Below, piece by piece: positions 36,288-44,632 of a DNA stretch of 64,000 bases. Numbering within the stretch: the first letter of the stretch is position 1; each line of letters starts with the position of its first letter. Position numbers and translations under genes: made by a program. Below the pieces are notes generated by a model. The model was not told the origin of the DNA. It worked only from the letters and a program-made list of their open reading frames with translations, and did no database searches. The DNA comes from Pseudomonas saudiphocaensis (GTDB lineage Bacteria; Pseudomonadota; Gammaproteobacteria; Pseudomonadales; Pseudomonadaceae), in NCBI RefSeq assembly GCF_000756775.1, contig NZ_CCSF01000001.1, positions 2,294,001-2,358,000 on the forward strand, given 5' to 3'.

Positions 36288-38768
36288 CTAGTCGGCGCTG
36301 ATAACCGGCAGCGAAACCCAGAAGCGGCTGCCCACGCCCGGCTCGCTCCAGACGCCAATGTCACCGTCCATCAGGCGGGCGTACTCCAGGCACAACGACA
36401 GCCCGATACCAGCGCCGAGGATTCTGGAGTTTTCCCGGCCAAGGCGTTGAAACGGCTCGAACATACGCGCCTGCAAAGTCTCGTCGATGCCTAAACCGCT
36501 GTCCTCGACCAGCAGATGGACCTGGTCGCCGTGACGCTCCACCGCCAGCAAAATTCGCCCTTCGGGGATGTTGTATTTGATGGCGTTGGACAGCAGGTTG
36601 AGCAACACCTGACGCAGCCGGCGTGGCTCGGCCTGCACCAACACCGGCTCGTCCGGCAGTTCGAATTCCAGACGCAGCCCCTGACGTCGCACATCGAGAG
36701 CGACCAGATCTGCGCATTCGCGCATCAACGCGGTTACCTCGACCGGTTCCAGCTGCAGGTTCGCGGGCTCGGCCTGCAGGCTCGACCAGTCGAGAATGTC
36801 GCCCAGCAACTGGTTGAGGTGCCGGCTGGCCAGGAGGATCTCGTCAAGATAGCCCGCTGCATCCGGATCGGACTCCGCCGAGCAATCCATGCGCATCAGC
36901 TGGGCAAAGCCGAGAATGGCATTGAGCGGAGTTCGCAACTCATGACTGATGCCAGAGATCAGATGCGTCTTGGCCTCGCTGGCAGCCTGAGCCTGTGCCG
37001 TCGCCTGGCGCAGTTCCGCTTCGACTCGCTTTAGCTCATCAATGTCCACATAGGTGCCGGCTAACAGCAGCGTGTAACCGCTCTCAGGGTCTCGCTCAAG
37101 TACGCGGCCACGGCTCAACAGCCAGTGGTAATCGCCGAGGGCATCGGCGAAGCGGAACTCACTCTCGTAACGCAGCGCATTGCCGCGACGCATGCTCTCC
37201 ATGCTGGCGCGGACGCGCGGCAGATCGTCGGGGTGCAGTCGCTGCAGGAATTGCTCTTCACTGAGCCGCGATGAAGGCAGTCCGAAACGCGCCGGCAGGC
37301 GTCCACGAAACTGCAGGCTGGCGCTGCGCAGATCGTATTCCCAAAGACTTTCGGTGGCGCACTCCAACACCAGCTCCAGATGCCGCTGCGCCAGGCTGCG
37401 CTGCGATTCGCTGAACTCCAGTTGCTTGCCGATGGTTTGGGTGTGCTGGGCCAGATCGTTCAGTTCGCGGATATCCGACGTCGCAAGTTCCGGGCGCCAG
37501 TGACCCAAACCGATTTGCCCCATCATTTTCGAGATGCTTGCGATGGGTGCCAGCAGCGCCTCGCTGAGCCGCCGCGCCCGGAACCACATATAGGCAAAGA
37601 ACACCAGGTAGAACATCACCAGGCCGGCGATCAACAGATAACCGATCTGCTGGTAGCGACTGGCCAAGGCATTGGTCTGGCTAAACACCTGGGCCTCATC
37701 GACTACCGCCAGCAGATGCCAGCCGGTGTGCTCGACCTGGGTCCAGGCAACGAGCTTTTGCTGACCACCAAGGCTCAGGCGCTGCACGCCTTCCTCATCG
37801 GCAGCAATGGCATGGGCCAGCTCCCGGGTTTGCGGTCGGCTGCCAAGGCGAAAGTCCTCGGGCTTGAACACCTCACGACGAATCGCTTCCTCGTAGGAGT
37901 GATTGGTCAGCTCGTCGAGGCCGAAATCCTGCTCACCGGCTTCGGGCAGCGCCATGATCTTGAGGTCGCGACTGACCAGCATGGCATAGCCGTTCCACGG
38001 CAGGCGCAGGCTGGCGATCTGCTGCAGCAGACCGCTGACGGTGATATCGATGCCGTTCACGCCTTCAAGAAAATCCTCCCTGTACAGCGGTGCGATGGCA
38101 GACATCATCCAGCCGTGCCCGGCAGGGTCCAGATAGACATCGGTCCAGACGATCGCACGCTGGGGGTTGTGCCAGGCGTTGGCCAGGTAATAGAAGTTGT
38201 AACTGGGGATATCCATGTCTGGCGGATACTGACCGGCCGTATCGAACCAGGGATAGATATGGTTGTAGCTGTCCCAACTGTTGAAGTAGAGGCTGGCGAT
38301 CAATGGGTTGCCGGCATGCAACTCCTTCATCAGAGCATCGAGGCGCTGCAGCCGCCCGACCTTTTCCAGATCCTGTCGGGCCGCTGGGGTGGCCGCCGAG
38401 TAGAAGCTCGCCGCGCCACCATTATCCTGCGGGCTGTAACGCACGCCACGACTGTCCAGACTCAGCAGCGCAGGCAGACCGCCCCCGGCCAGCAGCTCGT
38501 GCCGGGTCAGGTTGCGATACAGCTCGGTGGTGGCGGCGATGCGTTGCAGATGCTGGTCGATGACTCGCGCCTCCATGTCCACCGATGCCTGCAGATCGGC
38601 CAGCGCCGCTCCGCGCAGGTGCTCGATCTGCGCGTCGCGAATGGCGTTGTTGGTCAGCAGGTAGGCGGCGATCAACATGATCTCAACCAGTACCAGCGGG
38701 ATCAGCGCACTTTGTACAAAGGCACGCCAGATCCACTGACGTATGCCGGGCGCTCTTCTTGATGTCAC
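36288..38768 (-). CDS. Sensor histidine kinase with Cache-like and PAS domains
   Basis: An 826-residue membrane kinase: helix at about 17-38, a large periplasmic dCache-like sensor (about 40-365, with YFNSWDSYNHIYPWFDT), second helix at about 372-395, a PAS domain (about 465-570, LQRLHPDDLPRV), HisKA with His609 in ISHELRTPLN, and HATPase (LLNLLSNAIKYN, EDSGLGIDE). No receiver domain is fused and no response regulator adjoins, so its partner is encoded elsewhere. It is convergent with asparaginase (3-base gap), which hints at but does not prove amino-acid sensing. Confidence 0.9.
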   Translation of the reverse strand: MTSRRAPGIRQWIWRAFVQSALIPLVLVEIMLIAAYLLTNNAIRDAQIEHLRGAALADLQASVDMEARVIDQHLQRIAATTELYRNLTRHELLAGGGLPALLSLDSRGVRYSPQDNGGAASFYSAATPAARQDLEKVGRLQRLDALMKELHAGNPLIASLYFNSWDSYNHIYPWFDTAGQYPPDMDIPSYNFYYLANAWHNPQRAIVWTDVYLDPAGHGWMMSAIAPLYREDFLEGVNGIDITVSGLLQQIASLRLPWNGYAMLVSRDLKIMALPEAGEQDFGLDELTNHSYEEAIRREVFKPEDFRLGSRPQTRELAHAIAADEEGVQRLSLGGQQKLVAWTQVEHTGWHLLAVVDEAQVFSQTNALASRYQQIGYLLIAGLVMFYLVFFAYMWFRARRLSEALLAPIASISKMMGQIGLGHWRPELATSDIRELNDLAQHTQTIGKQLEFSESQRSLAQRHLELVLECATESLWEYDLRSASLQFRGRLPARFGLPSSRLSEEQFLQRLHPDDLPRVRASMESMRRGNALRYESEFRFADALGDYHWLLSRGRVLERDPESGYTLLLAGTYVDIDELKRVEAELRQATAQAQAASEAKTHLISGISHELRTPLNAILGFAQLMRMDCSAESDPDAAGYLDEILLASRHLNQLLGDILDWSSLQAEPANLQLEPVEVTALMRECADLVALDVRRQGLRLEFELPDEPVLVQAEPRRLRQVLLNLLSNAIKYNIPEGRILLAVERHGDQVHLLVEDSGLGIDETLQARMFEPFQRLGRENSRILGAGIGLSLCLEYARLMDGDIGVWSEPGVGSRFWVSLPVISAD

Positions 38769-38834
38769 CGAAACGTTCCTTCGTTCACTTCAGGCATGAC
38801 CTGCATGCAATGTCATTCCCTGCGAAGTCTTTAT

Positions 38835-39650
38835 TTAGCGGTTGGCCAACGCAATCAGCTCGCGGCGCCAGACCACGCCGGCTGGCAATGCCAGAAAGGA
38901 GGGGTTGAGATAGCTTTCACGGGCTTCGTAACTGAGCGGCGCGCCTCCGATATCCAGCACTTCTCCACCGGCGCCTTCGAGCACACCCTGTGCGGCAGCG
39001 GTGTCCCACTGAGAGGTAGGCGCCAGGCGCGGGTAGCAGTCGGCGGCACCCTCGGCCAACAGACAGAACTTCAGGGAGCTGCCGACACTGACCAGCTCCA
39101 GCTCGCCAAAACGCTGACGCAGACCGTCGAGCAAATGCTCCTGCGCCGGGCTGGAATGGCGACGACTGGCCACTACGGTAAAGCCCTGCGCAAGCTCATG
39201 TCGCACCTGCAAAGGCCGCAGGCCGCCCTCAGCGTCGGCCAGCCAGGCGCCGAATTCGGCCCCTCCGTAATAGCAACGGCCATCGGCCGGAATGCCGACC
39301 ACGCCAAACACCACCCGGCCTTGTTCGATCAGCGCGACATTGACCGTGAACTCTGCACTGCCGGCGATGAATTCCTTGGTTCCGTCCAGCGGATCCACCA
39401 GCCACCAGCGGCTCCAGCCGGCGCGCTCGGCCAGGCTCAGCGCGCAATCTTCCTCCGACAGCACCGGAATGTTTGCATCCAGCCGGCACAGCCCCTCGGC
39501 CAGCAGATGATGGGCGGCCAGATCTGCCACCGTGACTGGCGATGCATCGGCTTTTTCCTGCACCTGCACGTCGTTGCGCCAATGCGGCAGGATCGCCCGC
39601 CCCGCTTCGCGGACAAGTTCGATCACAGTCGCGAGATAGGGATGGCTCAC
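38835..39650 (-). CDS. cysQ: 3'(2'),5'-bisphosphate nucleotidase CysQ
   Basis: A 271-residue inositol-monophosphatase-fold enzyme that removes the 3' phosphate of PAP, a by-product of sulfate assimilation. Metal-binding motifs: PVLSEED, VDPLDGTKEFI (both Asp) and later the SQWDTAAAQGVLEGAGG block. GTG start at 39650 overlaps the nudE stop (GTGA), giving coupling to nudE. Confidence 0.94.
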   Translation of the reverse strand: MSHPYLATVIELVREAGRAILPHWRNDVQVQEKADASPVTVADLAAHHLLAEGLCRLDANIPVLSEEDCALSLAERAGWSRWWLVDPLDGTKEFIAGSAEFTVNVALIEQGRVVFGVVGIPADGRCYYGGAEFGAWLADAEGGLRPLQVRHELAQGFTVVASRRHSSPAQEHLLDGLRQRFGELELVSVGSSLKFCLLAEGAADCYPRLAPTSQWDTAAAQGVLEGAGGEVLDIGGAPLSYEARESYLNPSFLALPAGVVWRRELIALANR

Positions 39651-40213
39651 AGGCTGAACTCCCCACGCTGGGTCAGCAGATCACGCACCAGATAGAGCGC
39701 GGCCAACGCGCGGCCTTCGCTGAACTGCGGATTCTGGATCAGGTTCGACAGCTCACGCAGGTCGACCCGATCGACACGCATGGGCTCTGGCTCGTCGCCT
39801 GGCAGCCGCTCGGGGTAAAGATCGCGGGCCAGCACGACCTGAATTTTCTGACTCATGTAACCGGGCGAAAGTGACAGCTCGGCCAGCAGCTCCAGCTGAT
39901 GTGCACCAAAGCCGGCCTCCTCCTTGAGTTCGCGGTTGGCCGCATCCAGGACATTCTCGCCTGGCTCGATCAGACCCTTGGGCAGCGACAGCTCATAGGT
40001 GTCGGTACCACCGCAATATTCTTCGATCAGCAGCGCCTGCCCGTCGGCATCGAGCGCGACGATCATCACCGCACCGTAGCCGGTACCCTTGCCGACCAGC
40101 CGCTCGTAGGTGCGCTCCACACCGTTGGAAAAACGCAGCTGTAGCTCCTCGACACGGAACAGACGGCTGGTGGCGACGATCTCACGGGCAAGCACGGTGG
40201 GTTTCTGGCGCAT
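39647..40213 (-). CDS. nudE: ADP compounds hydrolase NudE
   Basis: A 188-residue Nudix hydrolase acting on ADP-ribose, NADH and Ap3A type compounds. The Nudix box reads GLIEPGENVLDAANRELKEE then AGFG, complete with all Glu ligands. The nudE-cysQ operon beside divergent yrfG is conserved in Pseudomonas and relatives. Confidence 0.94.
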   Translation of the reverse strand: MRQKPTVLAREIVATSRLFRVEELQLRFSNGVERTYERLVGKGTGYGAVMIVALDADGQALLIEEYCGGTDTYELSLPKGLIEPGENVLDAANRELKEEAGFGAHQLELLAELSLSPGYMSQKIQVVLARDLYPERLPGDEPEPMRVDRVDLRELSNLIQNPQFSEGRALAALYLVRDLLTQRGEFSL

Positions 40214-40363
40214 GACAGGTTCCTTGAAACGCGAAGGGCAATCATAACCTGCCTTGTCGCAGGGTCTGGTGTCGTTTCATCACATCCGCGCCGGAGCCTC
40301 TTTGCATCGGACCGACCGCTGTCGCACCATTGCCCACCTTCTGCCGAACCACTTGAGCCTGAC

Positions 40364-41044
40364 ATGACCGCTTCCCTGCCCTGGTCCGCTATCGATACTG
40401 TCCTGCTGGACATGGACGGCACCCTGCTGGACCTGCATTTCGATAATCACTTCTGGCTCGAATTTCTGCCCCAACGCTATGCCGAACTGCACGGCACCAG
40501 CCTCGCCATGGCCGAGTTGGAGCTGGGCCCGCTGTTCAACGCGCATCAGGGCCAGTTGAGCTGGTATTGCCTGGACTTCTGGACCCGCGAACTGAACCTG
40601 CCGATTCGCGAGATGAAGCGAGAGATCGCCGACCTTATCGCCCTGCGCCCAGCCGCCGACCAGTTTCTCGCTGCGCTACGGCAGGCCGGCAAGCGCGTGG
40701 TGCTGATCACCAATGCCCATCGTGACTCGCTGTCGCTGAAACTCGAACGCATCGAGCTGGCGCCCTGGTTCGACCGCCTGATCAGCTCCCACGATTACGG
40801 CTTCCCCAAGGAGCAGGCGCAGTTCTGGCATGCGCTGAAGACCGACCTGGAGTTCGACCCCGCACGCGCCCTGTTCATCGATGACAGCCTGCCGATACTG
40901 CGCAGCGCCCGTGATTTCGGCGTTGCGCATTTGTTGGCGGTGAGCCAGCCGGACAGCCGACGCGGGCAGAAAGACACCGAGGAGTTCGCAGCCGTTGACG
41001 ACTACCTGGAGCTGATCCGCAGCCTGCAGGGCTATGCTGACTGA
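40364..41044 (+). CDS. yrfG: GMP/IMP nucleotidase YrfG
   Basis: A 226-residue HAD phosphatase dephosphorylating purine nucleotides. HAD motif I is LLDMDGTLLD (residues 14-23), motif II VVLITNAHRD, motif III KEQAQFW, motif IV FIDDSLPILR. Divergent from nudE with a 150-base shared control region that shows nothing else. Confidence 0.93.
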   Translation: MTASLPWSAIDTVLLDMDGTLLDLHFDNHFWLEFLPQRYAELHGTSLAMAELELGPLFNAHQGQLSWYCLDFWTRELNLPIREMKREIADLIALRPAADQFLAALRQAGKRVVLITNAHRDSLSLKLERIELAPWFDRLISSHDYGFPKEQAQFWHALKTDLEFDPARALFIDDSLPILRSARDFGVAHLLAVSQPDSRRGQKDTEEFAAVDDYLELIRSLQGYAD

Positions 41045-41182
41045 CATTCCAGCGCCAGAACGGCTGTAAAATCACCGGCTCAACGGAAGCCGGTCGGCCC
41101 TTGCCTTGAAAAACCGCGCTGGGCCGCGCACAGTCGTAACGGCTACCTACTCCGCTCCACCGACAACCAGTCGAGTCCGCCC

Positions 41183-42019
41183 ATGAACGCCCCACACCAT
41201 CCCGTCCCGTCCGCCGTAAGCAACACCACAGTGCCCGAGGGTGCCAGTGGCTCGTATTGCTTCCAGAGCCTCGACCTGACTCAGCCGGAAACCGTCGAGC
41301 TGGCCGAGGAGTGCGCGCTGGCGATCGCCTATAACGGCATCAGCCAGGCGGTGATGATGGTGTCCCCGGCAGACCTGGAGGATTTCGTCATGGGCTTCAG
41401 CCTCGGCAGCGGCATCGTCGAACAGGCCGAGGACATTTATGACATCCAGATCAGCGGGACCGGCGAAGGTCGCCAGGCCGAGGTGGAAATCGCCAGCCGC
41501 GCCTTCTGGAAGCTCAAGGAGCAGCGCCGCCAGTTACCCGGCAACGCCAGTTGCGGCCTGTGCGGAGTCGAGGCCCTGGAGCAGGCGCTGCCGCAGTTAC
41601 CCTCGCTGACAGCTGCGCCGCTGCCGCCGGCGCACTGGCTGGACAATCTGCGCCAGCGGATCAGCGAATTCCAGGTCCTTGGGCAGAGCTGCGGCGCGGT
41701 GCATGCAGCGCTGTTCATGGATGCCAAAGGCCAGATTCGCCTGAGCCGTGAGGACATCGGCCGGCACAACGCGCTGGACAAGCTCATCGGGGCGATCAAT
41801 CGCAGCGGGCTGGATGTGGCCGGCGGTGTTGCAGTGGTCACCAGCCGCTGCAGCCTGGAGCTGATCCACAAGGTCCAGCGCGCCGGCATTACGACGCTGG
41901 TCAGCCTCTCGGCACCGACTGGCCTGGCCACGCGCTGGGCGCAGCGACACAACCTCAACCTGATCCATATTCCGCACCGCAGCCCGCCGCGTGTCTACAG
42001 CCCAAAAGCGGGCAGCTGA
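41183..42019 (+). CDS. fdhD: Formate dehydrogenase accessory sulfurtransferase FdhD
   Basis: A 278-residue FdhD that passes sulfur from IscS to the molybdenum cofactor of formate dehydrogenase. The swivelling CxxC is in GNASCGLCGVEAL (about residues 117-121), and SREDIGRHNALDK with SRCSLELIHKVQRAG are family signatures. No formate dehydrogenase gene is present in the window. Confidence 0.94.
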   Translation: MNAPHHPVPSAVSNTTVPEGASGSYCFQSLDLTQPETVELAEECALAIAYNGISQAVMMVSPADLEDFVMGFSLGSGIVEQAEDIYDIQISGTGEGRQAEVEIASRAFWKLKEQRRQLPGNASCGLCGVEALEQALPQLPSLTAAPLPPAHWLDNLRQRISEFQVLGQSCGAVHAALFMDAKGQIRLSREDIGRHNALDKLIGAINRSGLDVAGGVAVVTSRCSLELIHKVQRAGITTLVSLSAPTGLATRWAQRHNLNLIHIPHRSPPRVYSPKAGS

Positions 42020-42176
42020 AAGTCGACCCCCAAAGACCGCTTCGCTTCCTCGAAGTTCCCGCTATAAATCAATAAGTTGCATAAAGCGAAGGGATTCACA
42101 CCTTTCGTCTCCCAGCGCTTGCACAGGCCCGACCGACAGCCGAGGATCGCGCCGTCATTCCTGCTGAGGTTTAACC

Positions 42177-42635
42177 ATGAAGTACTCCTCTATTCTGCTG
42201 TTGTCCGCCAGCCTGCTGAGCGGCGCCGCCCTTGCCGGCAGCAACACCGAAGCCGCCGTGGGTGGTGCCGTGGGCGGTGCATTGGGTTCGGTGGTGGGCG
42301 AACACCTGGGAGGCTCCACGGGCGCGGCCATCGGCGCCGGTGTAGGTGGTGCAGCTGGCGGCATGGTTGGTGCCGACAAGCGCAGCCGTACCGAAGCAGC
42401 CATCGGCGGCGGCCTGGGCGCAGCTGGCGGCAACGTCATAGGTCAGCGCGTGGGCGGCAGCACCGGCGGCCTGATCGGCGCTGCCGTAGGTGGCGGTGCG
42501 GGTGGCGCGATAGGCAATGCTTACGGCGACGATGATGATGACCGGCACGACCGCCGGCACGGGCACCCTGGCAAAGCCAAGGGCCATCACAAGCACAAAC
42601 ACAAGCACAAGCATAAACACGCCCACAGGCACTAA
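42177..42635 (+). CDS. Glycine-zipper protein with histidine-rich tail
   Basis: A 152-residue exported protein: signal peptide (residues 1-21, ending AALA), a glycine-zipper region (about 24-117) of GGAVGGALGSVVGE-like repeats that can form small membrane-inserting hairpins, and an acidic then basic tail (DDDDDRHD, then alternating His-Lys and HAHRH). The tail has about 14 His in 30 residues and could bind Ni, Zn or Cu. TATAAA at 42063-42068 may be its -10. Function is unknown. Confidence 0.85.
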   Translation: MKYSSILLLSASLLSGAALAGSNTEAAVGGAVGGALGSVVGEHLGGSTGAAIGAGVGGAAGGMVGADKRSRTEAAIGGGLGAAGGNVIGQRVGGSTGGLIGAAVGGGAGGAIGNAYGDDDDDRHDRRHGHPGKAKGHHKHKHKHKHKHAHRH

Positions 42636-42643
42636 GGCGTGAC

Positions 42644-42670
42644 GGCGGTAGCTCAAAAACGGCTACCGCC
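42644..42670. terminator. Stem-loop between convergent genes
   Basis: GGCGGTAGC and GCTACCGCC pair over 9 bp around a 9-base A-rich loop, 8 bases past the glycine-zipper stop and 4 before the thioesterase stop. Confidence 0.6.
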
Positions 42671-42674
42671 GCCT

Positions 42675-43118
42675 TCAGGACTCCTCCAGCAGCAATGCTT
42701 CGAGCGCCTGGCGCAACCTGCTCGGAATCGGCGTGGCACGGTTGTGCTCACGTTCGACAAACACGTGTACGACCTTCCCCACCGCGCACGCTTGCAGTTC
42801 GCCCTGCCTGAAGATGGCCAGCTCATACTGCACCGAGCTGTTGCCCACCCTGGCGACACGCAACCCCACCTCGATGGCATCGGGAAAAGCAATGGGGGCG
42901 AAATACTCGCAAGACGAGCTGACCACGAAACCCACTACTTCTCCGCCATGGATATCCAGTCCGCCCTGACGAATCAGGTAGGTATTGATCGCACTGTCGA
43001 AGTAACCGTAGTAAGTGACATTGTTGATGTGCCCGTAGATATCGTTGTCGTGCCAGCGGGTATCGAGCGGATGAAAATGCCGATAGTCGCTTCGCAGGTG
43101 CCGGGGCTGTTCGGGCAT
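42675..43118 (-). CDS. Acyl-CoA thioesterase, hotdog fold
   Basis: A 147-residue 4HBT/YbgC-type thioesterase with the active-site segment TRWHDNDIYGHINNVTYYGYFD (in part; Asp and Asn typical of this class). It hydrolyses a short acyl-CoA or aromatic-CoA. It precedes an alcohol dehydrogenase gene and an acyl-CoA dehydrogenase on the same strand, so it may belong to a lipid or acid catabolic cluster. Confidence 0.9.
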   Translation of the reverse strand: MPEQPRHLRSDYRHFHPLDTRWHDNDIYGHINNVTYYGYFDSAINTYLIRQGGLDIHGGEVVGFVVSSSCEYFAPIAFPDAIEVGLRVARVGNSSVQYELAIFRQGELQACAVGKVVHVFVEREHNRATPIPSRLRQALEALLLEES

Positions 43119-43138
43119 GGATTTACTCCGTCGTAGTG

Positions 43139-44302
43139 TCAGTAGGCGGCCTGATAGATAGCCAGCGCATCGGCCTCGGTAACCTCGCGCGGGTTGTTCA
43201 CCAATAGCCGCTGTTGCTGCATCGCCTCCCGGGCCAGTTGCGGCAGCATCTGTTCCGGCACGCCGGCATCGCGCAGCCGGGTCGGCAGGCCCATACGCGC
43301 ACTCAGCCCGCCAAGCTCATCGATCAGCTGCGCGGCAAAGGTGGCCGGGTCGTCACCGCTCAGGCGATCGCCGAGCACGATGGGTGCCAGCTCCGCGTAC
43401 TGGCCGGCCGCCGCGCAGGCATTGAAACGCAGCACATGGGGCAGTACCAGCGCGTTCGACAACCCGTGAGGAATATGGAAATTGCCACCCAGCGGATAGG
43501 CCAGCGCATGCACGGCCGCCACCGGCGCATTGGCAAAGGCCTGGCCGGCGAGGCAGGCACCGAGCAGCATCGCCTGACGCGCTTCACGATTGCCGCCGTT
43601 ATGCACGGCTTCATCCAGGTTGGCCGAAAGCAGCCGCAGCGCCTCGCGGGCCAGGAGGTCGGACAGCGGATTCTTCTTCAGCGCGCTGGTATAGGCCTCG
43701 ATGGCATGCACCATGGCGTCGATGCCGGTGGCAGCCGTGATGGCCGGCGGCAGGCCGAGGGTCAGATCAGCGTCCAGCACTGCAAGGTCCGGCAGCAGCA
43801 GCGGCGAGACCACACCCATCTTGGTGGTTTCGCCGGTGGTGACAATGGCGATCTGAGTGACTTCCGAGCCGGTGCCAGCGGTGGTTGGCACCTGGATCAA
43901 TGGCAGGCGCTGGCCACGGGCGTTGCCCACGCCATAGATATCCTGCAGCGACTGTCCGCAGGCCGGATGCGCCAGCAGCGCCACCAGCTTGGCGACATCC
44001 ATGGAGCTGCCACCGCCAAAACCGATGATCAGATCCGCTTCGGCCTCCCTGGCCTGGGCTACGGCAGCCAGCACGATCGCTTCCGGCGGGTCGGCCAGAA
44101 CCTGGTCGTAGACAGCGACCTGCAAGCCTTCCTCGGCGAACCTCGGCAATACCTCAGCGAGCAGGCCGAAGCGGGTGATGCCTGGATCGGTCACCACCAA
44201 AATCGAGCGGGCACCGCGTTCCTTGCAGATGCTGGCCAGGCGGCGTGAGGCGCCGGATTCACAGATCAACTGGGCGGTGGTGGCGAAACTGAACGGATGC
44301 AT
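43139..44302 (-). CDS. Iron-containing alcohol dehydrogenase
   Basis: A 387-residue group III alcohol dehydrogenase with NAD-binding GFGGGSSMDVAKL and the metal site in PVAAVHALAYPLGGNFHIPHGL (in part, His pair) after MVHAIEAYTS. Active site metal is Fe or Zn. CAGGAGG precedes the ATG. Substrate range of such enzymes is wide (ethanol, propanediol, lactaldehyde); not predictable here. Confidence 0.93.
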   Translation of the reverse strand: MHPFSFATTAQLICESGASRRLASICKERGARSILVVTDPGITRFGLLAEVLPRFAEEGLQVAVYDQVLADPPEAIVLAAVAQAREAEADLIIGFGGGSSMDVAKLVALLAHPACGQSLQDIYGVGNARGQRLPLIQVPTTAGTGSEVTQIAIVTTGETTKMGVVSPLLLPDLAVLDADLTLGLPPAITAATGIDAMVHAIEAYTSALKKNPLSDLLAREALRLLSANLDEAVHNGGNREARQAMLLGACLAGQAFANAPVAAVHALAYPLGGNFHIPHGLSNALVLPHVLRFNACAAAGQYAELAPIVLGDRLSGDDPATFAAQLIDELGGLSARMGLPTRLRDAGVPEQMLPQLAREAMQQQRLLVNNPREVTEADALAIYQAAY

Positions 44303-44353
44303 CGGTGCCTCCTGATTTTTTGTGATTCGGCTTGCGCAGGTGCTTTAAAAACG

Positions 44354-44536
44354 CCCTCACCCCAACCCTCTCCCGTAGGGAAAGGGGGTATTACCGTGCA
44401 ACAGTAAGTACGACGCTCGCGTACCTCACCCGGTGCAGCGCCCTCCCGCTATTTCGATTTAACGCTGAGCACTACACTCTCGAACCTTACCTGGTAGAGC
44501 TCCCTCTCCCCACCGGGGAGAGGGCCGGGGTGAGGG
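44354..44536. repeat. Inverted-repeat element with GGGTGAGGG ends
   Basis: Arms at 44354-44374 (CCCTCACCCCAACCC...) and 44516-44536 (...CCGGGGTGAGGG) are inverted and match at 19 of 21 bases, flanking about 140 bp without a convincing gene. This is a common non-coding repeat type in proteobacterial intergenic DNA, MITE-like in layout. Confidence 0.65.
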
Positions 44537-44553
44537 GAACTAGCAAACGCCAA

Positions 44554-44621
44554 TAACCGCTTCGCTCGCTCCTACAAAACGAACATCCCCGTAGGAGCCA
44601 GCTTGCTGGCGACAGCGGTTA
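44554..44621. repeat. REP doublet (REPIN)
   Basis: TAACCGC at 44554 and GCGGTTA ending at 44621 enclose CGCTCGCTCCTAC and its inverse GTAGGAGCCAGC: the standard Pseudomonas REP hairpin pair. It sits 11 bases from the acyl-CoA dehydrogenase stop. Confidence 0.75.
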
Positions 44622-44632
44622 CGACACTCCCG

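Noticed and set aside
42580-42635. Short tandem repeats resembling a CRISPR or microsatellite
   Set aside because: They are codons of the alternating His-Lys tail of a real protein.
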